Shown here piece after piece: positions 31,321-39,834 of a stretch of 51,761 nucleotides of DNA. This stretch comes from CAXTSE01 sp964246985 (GTDB lineage Bacteria; Actinomycetota; Actinomycetes; Actinomycetales; Microbacteriaceae). The stretch covers positions 1 through 51,761 of the forward strand of contig CAXTSE010000022.1 in NCBI GenBank assembly GCA_964246985.1. The letters are read 5' to 3'. The translations under genes and the position numbers were made by a program. The notes under the pieces were generated by a model that did not search any database, was not told the origin of the DNA, and saw nothing but the letters and a program-made list of their open reading frames with translations. How positions within the stretch are numbered: position 1 is the stretch's first letter; each line of letters starts with the position of its first letter.

Positions 31321-33744
31321 TCAGCTGCAGGTGTGTGCGCTGTAGGGCGCGGCCACCTCCACCGACACCGGCGCACCGGCCACGGTCGCCGTGGCCGTCA
31401 CCGTCGCCGAACCCGCCGGCACGCTCACCAGACGGGTCGTGAACGCCTGGAACGCGTTCTTCCCCGCAGCCACCGACGCGAACGACTTCGACCCGAACGG
31501 CGTCGCGATCGACACCGCCACCGGCACCGCCTCGTTGTTCGTCGCCTGAACACTCAGCACCGACTTGCCCGCAACACATCGCGAGCTCGTCACCACCGAC
31601 ACATCCAGAGACGGCGCCACCGGGGCTGCAGCGAACTGCATGGTGTCGAGGTCGAAGAGATCGCCGGTCGGGCCCGTGTACGTGAAGTACACGTCGTGAA
31701 CGCCGGTCGCCCCGGTCAGCTGCACCGTGGCGTCCGTCCACTGGCCCACGGTGCCCTGCACCGAAGCGGACCCGATGACGTCACCGGTCGGTGAGTCGAG
31801 GCGCACCTGGATCTGCCCGCCCGCCTGCAGCGGTCGCACCTTCGCAGTCACCGATGCGGCACCCGCGCCGAGGTCCACAGCCGAGAGACCGGTCCAGTCG
31901 CCGTTGTCGACGTCCGTCACAGCGAGGTTCGGCGCGTTGGTCCCGAACTGCGCCGAGCCCCCCGCGATCTTCGCCGTGGCGATGCCCTTGGACCAGCCGA
32001 GGGTCTCGGCCTCGAACACCGCGTACGGGTCGAAATCGGAGACCTGCGACGGACCGGCGTAGTCGCCCACCACCTGCTGGATCGTGCCGTCCGTGTTGAA
32101 CGTCAGCTCCTGGATGTGCGGACTGCGGTAGCCCTGGGTCGTGTTCCCGTTGATGCGCTTGTTCAGGGTCGGCGCGTGATACGTGAAGTAGTACTTGCCG
32201 TTGAACTCGAACACCGACTGGTGGTTGTTGCCACCCGTCCCCGCTCCGAAGAACTGGGACTGGTTCGGGAACAGGACACCCGCGTACTTGTCCTTCGTCC
32301 ACACCATCGGGTCGGTCGACATCATGTAGCCGATCTGACCGCCACCGGGGTATCCCGGCTCGGGGGTCTGATTGCCACCGAAGTCGGTGCCTCCGAAGTG
32401 AGACGAGTAGGACAGGTAGTAGATCCCGTTGCGCTCGAACACCTGGGCGGCCTCGAACGCGACAGGCGCGTCGACCACTGCAGCGGTACCCACCGTCGAC
32501 ACCATGTCGTCACCCAGCTTGATGACGCGGATGTTCTTCGGGTTGTTGAAGCGCTCGGCAGCCGGGAGGCTGGTCGAGGCCGGGCCGCCGCCGAAGTACA
32601 GGTAGGCCTGTCCGTCGTCGGTCACGAGCGGCGCCGGATCGAACAGCCACGAGACGCCCTGCGCGCCGGGGGTGCTGCTGTTGATGAGCGTGCTCGTGCG
32701 CTGGCTGATCCACGGACCCACCGGGGAGTCCCCGGTCAGCACGTTGCTCGAGCCGCCGCCGTTGGCGTAGTAGAGGAAGTACTTCGTGACGCCGTTGACG
32801 ACCCGCTTCTCCATGCCGGGAGCCCACGAGTTCGCCGTGAACGGCGCGACCCCGTTCGGCCCGGCGACCTGGATCTCGCCGTGGTCGGTCCAGTTGACGA
32901 GGTCCGCCGACGAGATCACGGTCAGCTGGTTGATCTGTCCGTAGTTGATCGCGGGCGAGACACCGGTCGTGGCGTTCGGCGCGTACCCCTGCGTGTCGTT
33001 CGTCATGTACATGTAAACCCGGCCGTTGTCGACGAATCCGAAGCCGTCGGCCCCGAACTTGTGGCCTATGAGCGGGTTGTGCTCACCGGGCAGCTTGCCG
33101 ACCACCTCGATGGTCTTCGAGGGAGGCGGCGGCGGAGGCGTGCCGATCAGCGACACCTCGTCGACCTTGAAGTCCATGAGGTGCGTGTCGGGAGCCGCCG
33201 TCGCGGTGGCGGGTGCCGTGTACGGGGTCTCGAAGAAGAGCCGGGTGGTTCCCACGCTCTGGGTCGTCGGGATCGTGAACGTGCCGTTGAAGTAGGCCCA
33301 CTGCCCCTTCGTCGCCGTCACGCTGAGGAGGTTCGTGTACGTTCCCCCGCCGTAGTGCATGGTCGCGAAGAACTGCTTCGTCGCCGGCCCGGCGGCGTTC
33401 TCGTACTTGAGGCGCGCCTTGAGCGTGTACGTCTGGCCGGCCTGCAGCTTGCCCGACAGGTCCTGCATCGGGCCGGAACCGGTCGACGTCCGAGCGGTGA
33501 TCACCGCCGCGCTCGACCCGGCGAACGCATCCGCCGTCGTGGCGAGCACGCCGGTGTCCGCGGCATTGCCGTTGTTGACGAACCAGCTCGTCGTGCCGCT
33601 CTCGAAGCCGCCGTTGAGGATGAGCTCCTCGTCGGCCGCCGACGCGCTGGCTGCGATGCCCGCGGTCATCAGCGCCGCGGTCGCCATGACCGCGATCAGC
33701 TTGTGTGGCAGATTCCTCTGCCTCCTGGGATGTTGCGTGTGCAT
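31321..33744 (-). CDS. Secreted multidomain GH43 enzyme (CBM4/9 - GH43 - CBM6 - C-terminal module)
   Basis: This 807-residue secreted glycoside hydrolase has a signal peptide at 1-37 (LIAVMATAALMTAGIAASAS), a CBM4/9-like module at about 39-202 (LILNGGFESGTTSW), a Pro6 linker, and a GH43 five-bladed propeller at about 212-530. The catalytic triad is probably D233 (KFGADGFGF), D369 (LFDPAPLVTDDG) and E431 (AFEAAQVFERNG). A CBM6-like module follows at about 560-700 (AVFEAETLGWSKG), then a roughly 94-residue C-terminal module with two cysteines. The first Asp motif is ADG rather than the usual ADP. It likely removes arabinose or xylose units from arabinan or arabinoxylan. The ATG at 33742-33744 has AAGGAGG 4 bases upstream. 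The C-terminal module is nearly identical at DNA level to that of the next gene. Confidence 0.88.
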   Translation of the reverse strand: MHTQHPRRQRNLPHKLIAVMATAALMTAGIAASASAADEELILNGGFESGTTSWFVNNGNAADTGVLATTADAFAGSSAAVITARTSTGSGPMQDLSGKLQAGQTYTLKARLKYENAAGPATKQFFATMHYGGGTYTNLLSVTATKGQWAYFNGTFTIPTTQSVGTTRLFFETPYTAPATATAAPDTHLMDFKVDEVSLIGTPPPPPPSKTIEVVGKLPGEHNPLIGHKFGADGFGFVDNGRVYMYMTNDTQGYAPNATTGVSPAINYGQINQLTVISSADLVNWTDHGEIQVAGPNGVAPFTANSWAPGMEKRVVNGVTKYFLYYANGGGSSNVLTGDSPVGPWISQRTSTLINSSTPGAQGVSWLFDPAPLVTDDGQAYLYFGGGPASTSLPAAERFNNPKNIRVIKLGDDMVSTVGTAAVVDAPVAFEAAQVFERNGIYYLSYSSHFGGTDFGGNQTPEPGYPGGGQIGYMMSTDPMVWTKDKYAGVLFPNQSQFFGAGTGGNNHQSVFEFNGKYYFTYHAPTLNKRINGNTTQGYRSPHIQELTFNTDGTIQQVVGDYAGPSQVSDFDPYAVFEAETLGWSKGIATAKIAGGSAQFGTNAPNLAVTDVDNGDWTGLSAVDLGAGAASVTAKVRPLQAGGQIQVRLDSPTGDVIGSASVQGTVGQWTDATVQLTGATGVHDVYFTYTGPTGDLFDLDTMQFAAAPVAPSLDVSVVTSSRCVAGKSVLSVQATNNEAVPVAVSIATPFGSKSFASVAAGKNAFQAFTTRLVSVPAGSATVTATATVAGAPVSVEVAAPYSAHTCS
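31327..31620 (-). repeat. 294-bp direct repeat, copy 1 (shared C-terminal module)
   Basis: It matches 33848-34141 at all but three positions by eye (about 99%), and encodes the last ~96 residues of the GH43 protein (APSLDVSVVTSSRC to the end). One substitution changes Ser to Leu in APVSVEV. Flanking sequence diverges abruptly at both ends. Confidence 0.92.
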
Positions 33745-33804
33745 TGATCCTCCTTGATCGGATGTGCGGTTGCAGTCACCCGGCTGCTGCCGGGCCCCTC
33801 CCCA

Positions 33805-33835
33805 TGCCCCCCGCGGGCAACCACTGCGGGGGGCA
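33805..33835 (-). terminator. Perfect 10-bp stem hairpin terminator
   Basis: TGCCCCCCGC at 33805-33814 pairs with GCGGGGGGCA at 33826-33835 around an 11-base loop, 6 bases past the stop of the GH43 gene at 33842. It separates the two GH43 transcripts or sets their ratio. The rest of the 97-base gap holds only the next gene's ribosome site. Confidence 0.8.
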
Positions 33836-33841
33836 CGAGCT

Positions 33842-36829
33842 TCATGAGCAGGTGTGTGCGCTGTAGGGCGCGGCCACCTCCACCAACACCGGCGCACCGG
33901 CCACGGTCGCCGTGGCCGTCACCGTCGCCGAACCCGCCGGCACGCTCACCAGACGGGTCGTGAACGCCTGGAACGCGTTCTTCCCCGCAGCCACCGACGC
34001 GAACGACTTCGACCCGAACGGCGTCGCGATCGACACCGCCACCGGCACCGCCTCGTTGTTCGTCGCCTGAACACTCAGCACCGACTTGCCCGCAACACAC
34101 CGCGAACTCGTCACCACCGACACATCCAGAGACGGCGCCACGGCCTTCACCACGCCCAGGCGCGCCAGCTCGAGGCTCAGCGCCCGCTCCGGTGCGTCGA
34201 TCTGGTTCTGGCTGCCGAGCGGTCCGGCGGCGGCGGCCCGCGCCTCGGCCAGCGCATCCTGCATCGCCGCCCAGTCCTCCGCCGGGTAGTCGGCCGCGCG
34301 CTGCGACTCCGCGTGGGCGACGGCCGCATCCAGATCGCTGCGGTCGAGGGCGAGCCCCTGCGAGCTGAGCGTGTCGCTCAGCTGAAAGTCGTCGAAGTCG
34401 ACATACCCGCCGGTCTGCTGCGTCGCATAGGAGAACAGCCCGATCCGGTGGCCCATGAAGTGGGTCAGGGTGCCGTCGAGCGTGTGCGGGCCGACCCGGT
34501 TGCCGAGCTTGGTCCAGGTCAGGCCATCGAGACTGACGTAGAACGTCGTCCACAGCTGACCGGACGGGTTGTCGAACTCCAGGTCGGCCTTCACCGACAC
34601 CTCCGATGCGGTGCCGAGGGACACCGTGGTGCCGGGCACGAAGGTCTCGACGGCCGCCTGGTCGATCGCGGCCGAGAACGGCTGGAGGCGGTTCACCACC
34701 CCCACCGTGTTCACGCCGTCGACGCGCCGCACCGCGACGTACGAGAACGAGCGTCCGAACACGGCCAGGCCGGCGACGTCTCCGTCGCGCATGCCTGTGA
34801 CGTCGAGCGTCGTCTCGGCCGACTGCCGCGGCCCGAAGGTCCGCTGCGTGAGCGTGTTGCGGGCCTCCTCGAGGTAGGTCAGCTCGTCGTCGTTCGCGAG
34901 CTTGAGGTGCTTGTAGCCACCGGTCACGACCTTGCCCGACGTCAGGCGCAGCCAGCCGTCGCGGTCGGTGAGCGACCAGTAGCGGTTGTCGGGAGCGTGG
35001 TTCCACTCCCACGTGAGCCCGAGGCGCGAGCCGTTCGGCGCGATCTCGGCGGCGCTGGCGGATTCGGTCGTCACCGGCGCTCCGACGAGCGACAGGTCGT
35101 CGACGGCGAAGTCCATGATGTGCTGAGCCGGCGCAGCCGCGATGGTGGCCGCGGTCGCGTACGGGGTCTCGACGAAGATCCGCATCGTGGCGAGGCTCTG
35201 GGTCGTCGGGACCGAGAAGGTGCCGGTGACCCGAGTCCATTGACCGCGTGTGACCGTCCCCGATCGCAGCACCGTGTAGGCGCTCCCGCCGTAGTGGGCC
35301 GTGATGTTGAACTGCTTGGTGGCGGGTGCGGCGGGGTCGTCGTAGCGCACCCACGCCGAGACCGTGTAGGTCACGCCGTGCTGCACCTTGCCCGACACGT
35401 CCTGTCGAGGCCCGGAGCCGGCGGTGGTGCGACCCGTGATCTGCAGCGCACCGGTGCCGGCATAGGCGCCCGTCGACGGGGTGAGGACCGCCGTGTCGTT
35501 GGCGACCCAGCCGGTGGCGCCGCTCTCGAATCCGCCGTTCTGCAGCAGCTCGATCCCGAGCAGGCTCGTGTCGAGCTGGGGCGCGGGCGGGATGGTCCAG
35601 GTCTCTTCCATGTACGCCTTGAGGGGCGCGTCGTTGTCGAAGTCGTCGGATGCGACGATGCTCTTCTGGCGCTCGAGCAGCTCCTCGGCGGGTGTCAGCT
35701 CGATGGGCTTCGCGAACGAGCCGCCCACCGGCACCGAGCCGCCCGTGCCGAAGGTCGGCCAGCCGTCCTGCCAGGTCGCGGGGATCAGTCCGGGGATGCG
35801 CCCGATCGGGAAGTTGTCGCGGAAGAACATGCCCCACCAGTCGGTGCCGCCGTCGGCTCGCGAGATGGGCACGAGGCTGCCCTGCGCGAATCCGCTCGAG
35901 TTCAGCACGCCGCGCGCCTCGTACGGGTTGCTGCCGTCGGCCGTGGCGTATCGGCCGAGCAGCTCGTCGGAGCGGAACAGCGCCACCTGGCGCCCCTGCC
36001 CCGAGGGCCAGGTGATGATGACGATGTAGTACTTCCCGTCGATGTACTGCACCTGCGCGCCCTCGAACAGCCCGCCGATGAACGGCGCGCCGGGGTAGTC
36101 GGTCGTGCGCAGGATGTTGGGGTACTCGGCGACGACCTGGGTCAGATCGCTGTTGAGCTTCACTGCGCTCGTCGACCCCGAGCCGTAGAAGATGTACGGC
36201 GTGCCGCCGTCCTGCTCGTCGAAGAAGAGGGAGGGATCATGGAACGATCGGCCCAGCGCGGTGCGGGTCCACGCCCCGTCGTCGATGTCGTCGGTGGTGT
36301 AGAGGTACGAGCCGCCGAGGTTGTTGGTGTTGAACGCGACGTAGAACCGGCCCTCGTGATATCTCAGCGACGACGCCCACTGGCCCTGCCCGTACGACGA
36401 CTGCCCGTTGCGCAGCGAGAAGGCGTCGCCGATGTCGGCGCGGTCGAAGACGTAGTTCACGATCTCCCAGTTGACGAGGTCGTAGGACTTCATGATCGGA
36501 GCGCCCGGGCTCAGGTGCATGGTGGTGCTGATCATGTAATAGAGATCACGGCCCTCGTCGTTCTCGGCGGCAGGAACGCGCTCGACGCTCACATCGGGGA
36601 CGTCCGCGTTGAGGAGCGGAACCCGGTAGGTGCCGTCGCCGCCGTCGGTCGATGTGTACGAGGAGTCGGGGTCCCAGTCGGAGACCACGGACGGCGCGAT
36701 CGCCGCCGCCGGCAGGCTCGGTGCCGCGGCCGCCGAGGTGCCGACGGTGACCAGTCCTCCCGCCACGAGCGAGCCGACGGCAGCGAGAGCTCCGGCTCGG
36801 AGCGCTGTGCGCATGACCCTGCTGAACAT
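33842..36829 (-). CDS. Secreted multidomain GH43 beta-xylosidase/arabinofuranosidase-like enzyme
   Basis: This 995-residue enzyme has a signal peptide at 1-36 and a GH43 subfamily-12-like catalytic domain at about 65-400, with base D79 (NADVPDVSVERV), D198 (SFHDPSLFFD) and acid E256 (GLFEGAQV). A CBM4/9-like module is inserted at about 428-595 (LLQNGGFESGATGW), followed by the XynB-type C2/DUF1349-like sandwich at about 610-840 (LGLTWEWNHAPDNRYWSL), a FIVAR-like helical segment at about 845-900, and the C-terminal module at about 902-995 shared with the other GH43 protein. Placing a binding module between catalytic and C2 domains is uncommon. The ATG at 36827-36829 has AAAGGAG 6 bases upstream. 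A LacI-type operator lies about 130 bases upstream. Confidence 0.88.
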   Translation of the reverse strand: MFSRVMRTALRAGALAAVGSLVAGGLVTVGTSAAAAPSLPAAAIAPSVVSDWDPDSSYTSTDGGDGTYRVPLLNADVPDVSVERVPAAENDEGRDLYYMISTTMHLSPGAPIMKSYDLVNWEIVNYVFDRADIGDAFSLRNGQSSYGQGQWASSLRYHEGRFYVAFNTNNLGGSYLYTTDDIDDGAWTRTALGRSFHDPSLFFDEQDGGTPYIFYGSGSTSAVKLNSDLTQVVAEYPNILRTTDYPGAPFIGGLFEGAQVQYIDGKYYIVIITWPSGQGRQVALFRSDELLGRYATADGSNPYEARGVLNSSGFAQGSLVPISRADGGTDWWGMFFRDNFPIGRIPGLIPATWQDGWPTFGTGGSVPVGGSFAKPIELTPAEELLERQKSIVASDDFDNDAPLKAYMEETWTIPPAPQLDTSLLGIELLQNGGFESGATGWVANDTAVLTPSTGAYAGTGALQITGRTTAGSGPRQDVSGKVQHGVTYTVSAWVRYDDPAAPATKQFNITAHYGGSAYTVLRSGTVTRGQWTRVTGTFSVPTTQSLATMRIFVETPYATAATIAAAPAQHIMDFAVDDLSLVGAPVTTESASAAEIAPNGSRLGLTWEWNHAPDNRYWSLTDRDGWLRLTSGKVVTGGYKHLKLANDDELTYLEEARNTLTQRTFGPRQSAETTLDVTGMRDGDVAGLAVFGRSFSYVAVRRVDGVNTVGVVNRLQPFSAAIDQAAVETFVPGTTVSLGTASEVSVKADLEFDNPSGQLWTTFYVSLDGLTWTKLGNRVGPHTLDGTLTHFMGHRIGLFSYATQQTGGYVDFDDFQLSDTLSSQGLALDRSDLDAAVAHAESQRAADYPAEDWAAMQDALAEARAAAAGPLGSQNQIDAPERALSLELARLGVVKAVAPSLDVSVVTSSRCVAGKSVLSVQATNNEAVPVAVSIATPFGSKSFASVAAGKNAFQAFTTRLVSVPAGSATVTATATVAGAPVLVEVAAPYSAHTCS
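33848..34141 (-). repeat. 294-bp direct repeat, copy 2 (shared C-terminal module)
   Basis: Partner of 31327-31620 at an offset of 2521 bases. The three differences seen are one in the codon giving Leu for Ser and two near the AACACA segment. Identity stops at the module's borders, which suggests recent duplication or gene conversion of just this module. Confidence 0.92.
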
Positions 36830-36957
36830 CCGGTTCTCCTTTGAACGGACCTTCCGGCAGCAACGCCGGATAGCGCCGCGGAGGATGACCTGCGGGCGCT
36901 GCTATAGGGGGTGCGGCCGCGTCCGGACCCCTCGTCCGGCGAGCCGCGTGAGTGAAA

Positions 36958-36971
36958 TGTTACCGGTAACA
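36958..36971. promoter_or_regulatory. LacI-type operator before the GH43 operon
   Basis: TGTTACCGGTAACA is a perfect 14-bp palindrome in an AT-richer patch. It lies about 130 bases upstream of the GH43 start at 36829 and about 100 bases before radA. CTATAGC on the minus strand near 36900-36906 might be a -10. The remaining 240-base intergenic region holds nothing else recognised. Confidence 0.75.
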
Positions 36972-37069
36972 CTTTTCGTTGGGCAACCCCTCGGTGCGAA
37001 CTGTGCGGATGATGCACAGACTCCGTCGGCCCACCGGGGCACGTCGGCGGCCGCGCCTAGGCTGTGCGC

Positions 37070-38473
37070 ATGGCCCGCCCCGCATCCTCGCCCTACGCCT
37101 GCAGCGCCTGCGGGTGGAACGGCCCCAAGTGGTACGGCCGCTGCCCCGAGTGCCAGGCCTGGGGCACGATCGTCGAGCGGGACGCGCCGCGTGCGTCGGT
37201 CGCTCCGGTGCGCCCCAGCGACGCACGCGCGGCCCGGCCGATCACCGATCTCGGCACCGACACCGTCTCGCACTGGCCGAGCGGAATCACCGAATTCGAT
37301 CGGGTGCTCGGCGGCGGCATCGTGCCGGGCGCCGCGATCCTGCTGAGCGGCGAGCCCGGCGTCGGCAAGTCGACGCTGCTGCTCGAGGTCGCCTCGCGCA
37401 TCGCCCGCGCCGGCGCGCGCGTGCTCTACGTCAGCGCCGAGGAGTCGGTCAACCAGGTGCGGCTGCGAGCCGAGCGCACGGGAGCGCTCACCGAGAATCT
37501 GTATCTCGCCGCCGAGACCGACCTCGCCACGATCCTCGGCCAGGTCGACGCGGTGATGCCGGGACTGCTGATCGTCGACTCGGTGCAGACGGTGTCGTCG
37601 TCCGCCTCAGACGGCGCGGCCGGGCAGCCGGCGCAGGTGCGCGAGGTGGCGGGGGCGCTCATCCGGTTGGCGAAGGAGCGCGAGCTGCCGGTGCTGCTCG
37701 TCGGCCACGTCACGAAGGACGGCACGATCGCCGGGCCGCGCATGCTCGAGCACCTGGTGGATGTCGTGTGCAGCTTCGAGGGCGACCGCCAGACGGCGCT
37801 GCGGTTCGTGCGTGCGCTCAAGAACCGCTTCGGCCCGACCGACGAGGTCGGCTGCTTCGAGATGACCGGCGACGGCATCGCCGAGGTGCCGGATCCGTCG
37901 GGCCTCTTCCTCTCGCGCGGCGCCGTTCCCGTCAGCGGCACCTGCGTCACGATCGCCATGGAGGGTCGGCGGGCGCTGCCGGTGGAGGTGCAGGCGCTCA
38001 TCGTCAAGACGCAGGCCCCGCAACCGCGACGCGTGGTCAACGGCGTCGACGCGTCACGGGTGGCGATGCTGCTCGCCGTCCTCGAGCGCCGGTGCGGGCT
38101 GCCGCTGTCGGGGTCGGATGTCTACGTGTCGACGGTGGGTGGAATCCGTCTCGCAGAGCCCGGCGCCGACCTCGCGATCGCGCTCGCCATCGCGAGTGCC
38201 GTGCGCGACCAGGCCCTGCCGCACGACCTCGCGGCGATCGGCGAGATCTCGCTGGCCGGTGAGATCCGACCGGTGTCGGGGGCGCGCATCCGCACTGCCG
38301 AGGCGCGGCGCCTGGGCTACGCCACCGTGCTCGACGGCACGGATTCCGATGGCGGCGGGAGCGCGGTGCGCGCCGTGATCGCGGCGGCGTTCAGCCCGGC
38401 GGGTGCGGGCGTGGGTGCCCGTGACGCGATCGGGTCGGACTCGGCGTCGCGCGCCGACGTCCCGGCGTTCTGA
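37070..38473 (+). CDS. radA: DNA repair protein RadA
   Basis: This 467-residue DnaB-like branch-migration ATPase acts in recombinational repair. It has an N-terminal C4 zinc finger (CSACGWNGPKWYGRCPEC), a RecA-like core with Walker A GEPGVGKST, the RadA-specific KNRFG motif (ALKNRFGPTDEVG) and a C-terminal Lon-protease-like domain (SGSDVYVSTVGGIRLAEPGA). The ATG at 37070 gives the usual N-terminus; GTG at 37064 would add two residues. The length is normal. It is divergent from the GH43 gene and followed 11 bases later by acyP. Confidence 0.96.
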   Translation: MARPASSPYACSACGWNGPKWYGRCPECQAWGTIVERDAPRASVAPVRPSDARAARPITDLGTDTVSHWPSGITEFDRVLGGGIVPGAAILLSGEPGVGKSTLLLEVASRIARAGARVLYVSAEESVNQVRLRAERTGALTENLYLAAETDLATILGQVDAVMPGLLIVDSVQTVSSSASDGAAGQPAQVREVAGALIRLAKERELPVLLVGHVTKDGTIAGPRMLEHLVDVVCSFEGDRQTALRFVRALKNRFGPTDEVGCFEMTGDGIAEVPDPSGLFLSRGAVPVSGTCVTIAMEGRRALPVEVQALIVKTQAPQPRRVVNGVDASRVAMLLAVLERRCGLPLSGSDVYVSTVGGIRLAEPGADLAIALAIASAVRDQALPHDLAAIGEISLAGEIRPVSGARIRTAEARRLGYATVLDGTDSDGGGSAVRAVIAAAFSPAGAGVGARDAIGSDSASRADVPAF

Positions 38474-38484
38474 GGCCGTCGACA

Positions 38485-38748
38485 GTGGCGCGGCGGGTGC
38501 TGGTCAGCGGACGGGTGCAGGGGGTCGGATTCCGGTGGGCGACGCGCGTCGAGGCGCAGCGTCTCGGGGTGGCCGGCACGGTGGTCAACCTGGCCGACGG
38601 CCGCGTGGAGGTGCGAGTCGGCGACGACGCCGCCTCGGACGCGCTGATCGAGTGGCTCCGCACGGGTCCGCCGGGCGCGGTCGTCGACGACGTCGACGTC
38701 TCCCCCGCCGACGGGCCGGCGCCCGCGGGCGGGTTCCGCATCCTCTGA
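38485..38748 (+). CDS. acyP: Acylphosphatase
   Basis: This 87-residue enzyme hydrolyses acyl phosphates. The signature VSGRVQGVGFRWATRVEAQR carries catalytic R17, and GTVVNLADGRVEV carries N35. Start is GTG at 38485, 11 bases after radA; the ribosome site is weak (GAGG near the radA stop). The length is standard and it is probably co-transcribed with radA. Confidence 0.93.
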   Translation: MARRVLVSGRVQGVGFRWATRVEAQRLGVAGTVVNLADGRVEVRVGDDAASDALIEWLRTGPPGAVVDDVDVSPADGPAPAGGFRIL

Positions 38749-38769
38749 CCGGGGCGTCAGCTCCGGTCG

Positions 38770-38842
38770 TGCAGGAGATCCGGGCCCGATCCACACGGTT
38801 CCAGGAGCCGGAGTCCTGCAGAACGTGGAACTCCTGCAGAAC
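38770..38842. repeat. Nested direct and inverted repeats between acyP and the Asp23 locus
   Basis: TCCTGCAGAAC occurs at 38814-38824 and 38832-38842. GCAGGAG at 38771-38777 is inverted to CTCCTGC at 38831-38837, and CAGGA/TCCTG pairs lie within. The 122-base gap between two convergent genes holds this structure and nothing else, so it may work as a bidirectional terminator or be another dispersed element. Confidence 0.55.
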
Positions 38843-38870
38843 TGCGACGGCGGACCCGCGATGCCGAGCG

Positions 38871-39221
38871 TCAGCCGCCCGCGACCGCCACGCGGCTGAC
38901 GCGCACCTGCACGACGCTGGTGGCCGGGTCGGCATCCGTGTGGTTCGCGATCACGTCGCGCACCGCCGCGGCGACACTGCCCGCGACCTCGGCGGCGACC
39001 CCGGTCACCGCGACGCTGACGAGCACCTCGAGCTGCCCGCCCGATGAGCTCACGCTCGACAGCGGGACCGCGACGGCGACCGTGCCGGGCGGCAGCAGAA
39101 GCTGCTCCCCCAGCTTGCGCGCGACATGCGGGACGGGCTTGGCCGCGAAGACCTGCACCACTCCGGGCACGGCGATCACGGCGGCGTCGATGAGCGAGGC
39201 GAGGGGTGCTGTGTCGGTCAT
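38871..39221 (-). CDS. Small Asp23-locus protein of unknown function
   Basis: This 116-residue protein has no signal peptide or TM. It begins MTDTAPLASLIDAAVIAVPG and has two Val/Ala-rich alternating segments (GTVAVAVPLSSVSSSGG and LEVLVSVAVTGVAAEVAGSV, then VVQVRVSRVAV). This alternating pattern resembles an Asp23/Gls24 fold, with a predicted VPGVVQVFAAKP like VPGV-containing Asp23 motifs. Its ATG at 39219-39221 overlaps the preceding gene by ATGA. It is the third gene after the ECF sigma factor and probably belongs to its regulatory or envelope-stress set. Confidence 0.7.
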   Translation of the reverse strand: MTDTAPLASLIDAAVIAVPGVVQVFAAKPVPHVARKLGEQLLLPPGTVAVAVPLSSVSSSGGQLEVLVSVAVTGVAAEVAGSVAAAVRDVIANHTDADPATSVVQVRVSRVAVAGG

Positions 39222-39832
39222 CGCGCGCCCCCATCTGCCCCGGCATCCGGGCCCGTCTCCGCTTCGACCGGCAGATGCACGTCGTCGACCGTGACGTCGA
39301 TCGACCCGACGCGCAGCGGCGTCGACGAGATGAGCGCGCTGTAGACCGCGCTCCGCACGGTGTCGGCGATCTCGACGAGTGGGGCATTGAAGACGACGCT
39401 GATGGTGACGGACACGCGGATCTCTGCCTCGGCATCCGTCACATCCCCGTCGAGACGGCAGGTGCCGACCAGCACTCCCGGAACGCTGTCGCCCGCCAGC
39501 CGAACCAGCTCGCGCACCGCGCCCTCGGTGATCGTGAGCCGGGTGAGCGGGTCCGGGTCGGGGAAGGTGATGTCGCGACCGGCGCGCACCTCGGTGGCGA
39601 TGACCGCCATCAGTCCGGCGAACCACGACTCGTCGAGCGGGGCGGCCTCGGATGCATCCCGAGCGATCAGCTCGGTCGACATCGAGCCGAAGCGCGCCAT
39701 CGAGGCGAGCACCGCCTGGCATTCCGGGTTGCTGTCGATGGCCGCGATCGCCGGGGTGCGTCCCCGATCGTGGTACTCGGAGAGCGCGTCGAGGTCGTAG
39801 CCGGATCCGCCGATGCCGTTGTCCTCCGCCAT
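39218..39832 (-). CDS. Asp23/Gls24-like protein encoded next to an ECF sigma factor
   Basis: This is a 204-residue cytoplasmic protein. The N-terminal half (DLDALSEYHDRGRTPAIAAI, then NPECQAVLASMARFG) resembles small helical regions of anti-sigma-type or sigma-associated proteins. The C-terminal half shows an Asp23-like pattern (LTITEGAVRELVRLAGDSVPG, VSVTISVVFNAPLVEIADTVRSAV, IDVTVDDVHLP). The ATG at 39830-39832 is 2 bases before the sigma gene's stop codon in transcript order, so translation is tightly coupled. A role as an anti-sigma factor or partner for the ECF sigma is possible but unproven. Confidence 0.75.
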   Translation of the reverse strand: MAEDNGIGGSGYDLDALSEYHDRGRTPAIAAIDSNPECQAVLASMARFGSMSTELIARDASEAAPLDESWFAGLMAVIATEVRAGRDITFPDPDPLTRLTITEGAVRELVRLAGDSVPGVLVGTCRLDGDVTDAEAEIRVSVTISVVFNAPLVEIADTVRSAVYSALISSTPLRVGSIDVTVDDVHLPVEAETGPDAGADGGAR

Positions 39833-39834
39833 GG

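Noticed and set aside
33854..36844. A very long plus-strand open frame opposite the GH43 gene
   Set aside because: It is Arg/His/Val-rich antisense reading with no domain, signal or ribosome site; GC-rich third positions keep antisense frames open.
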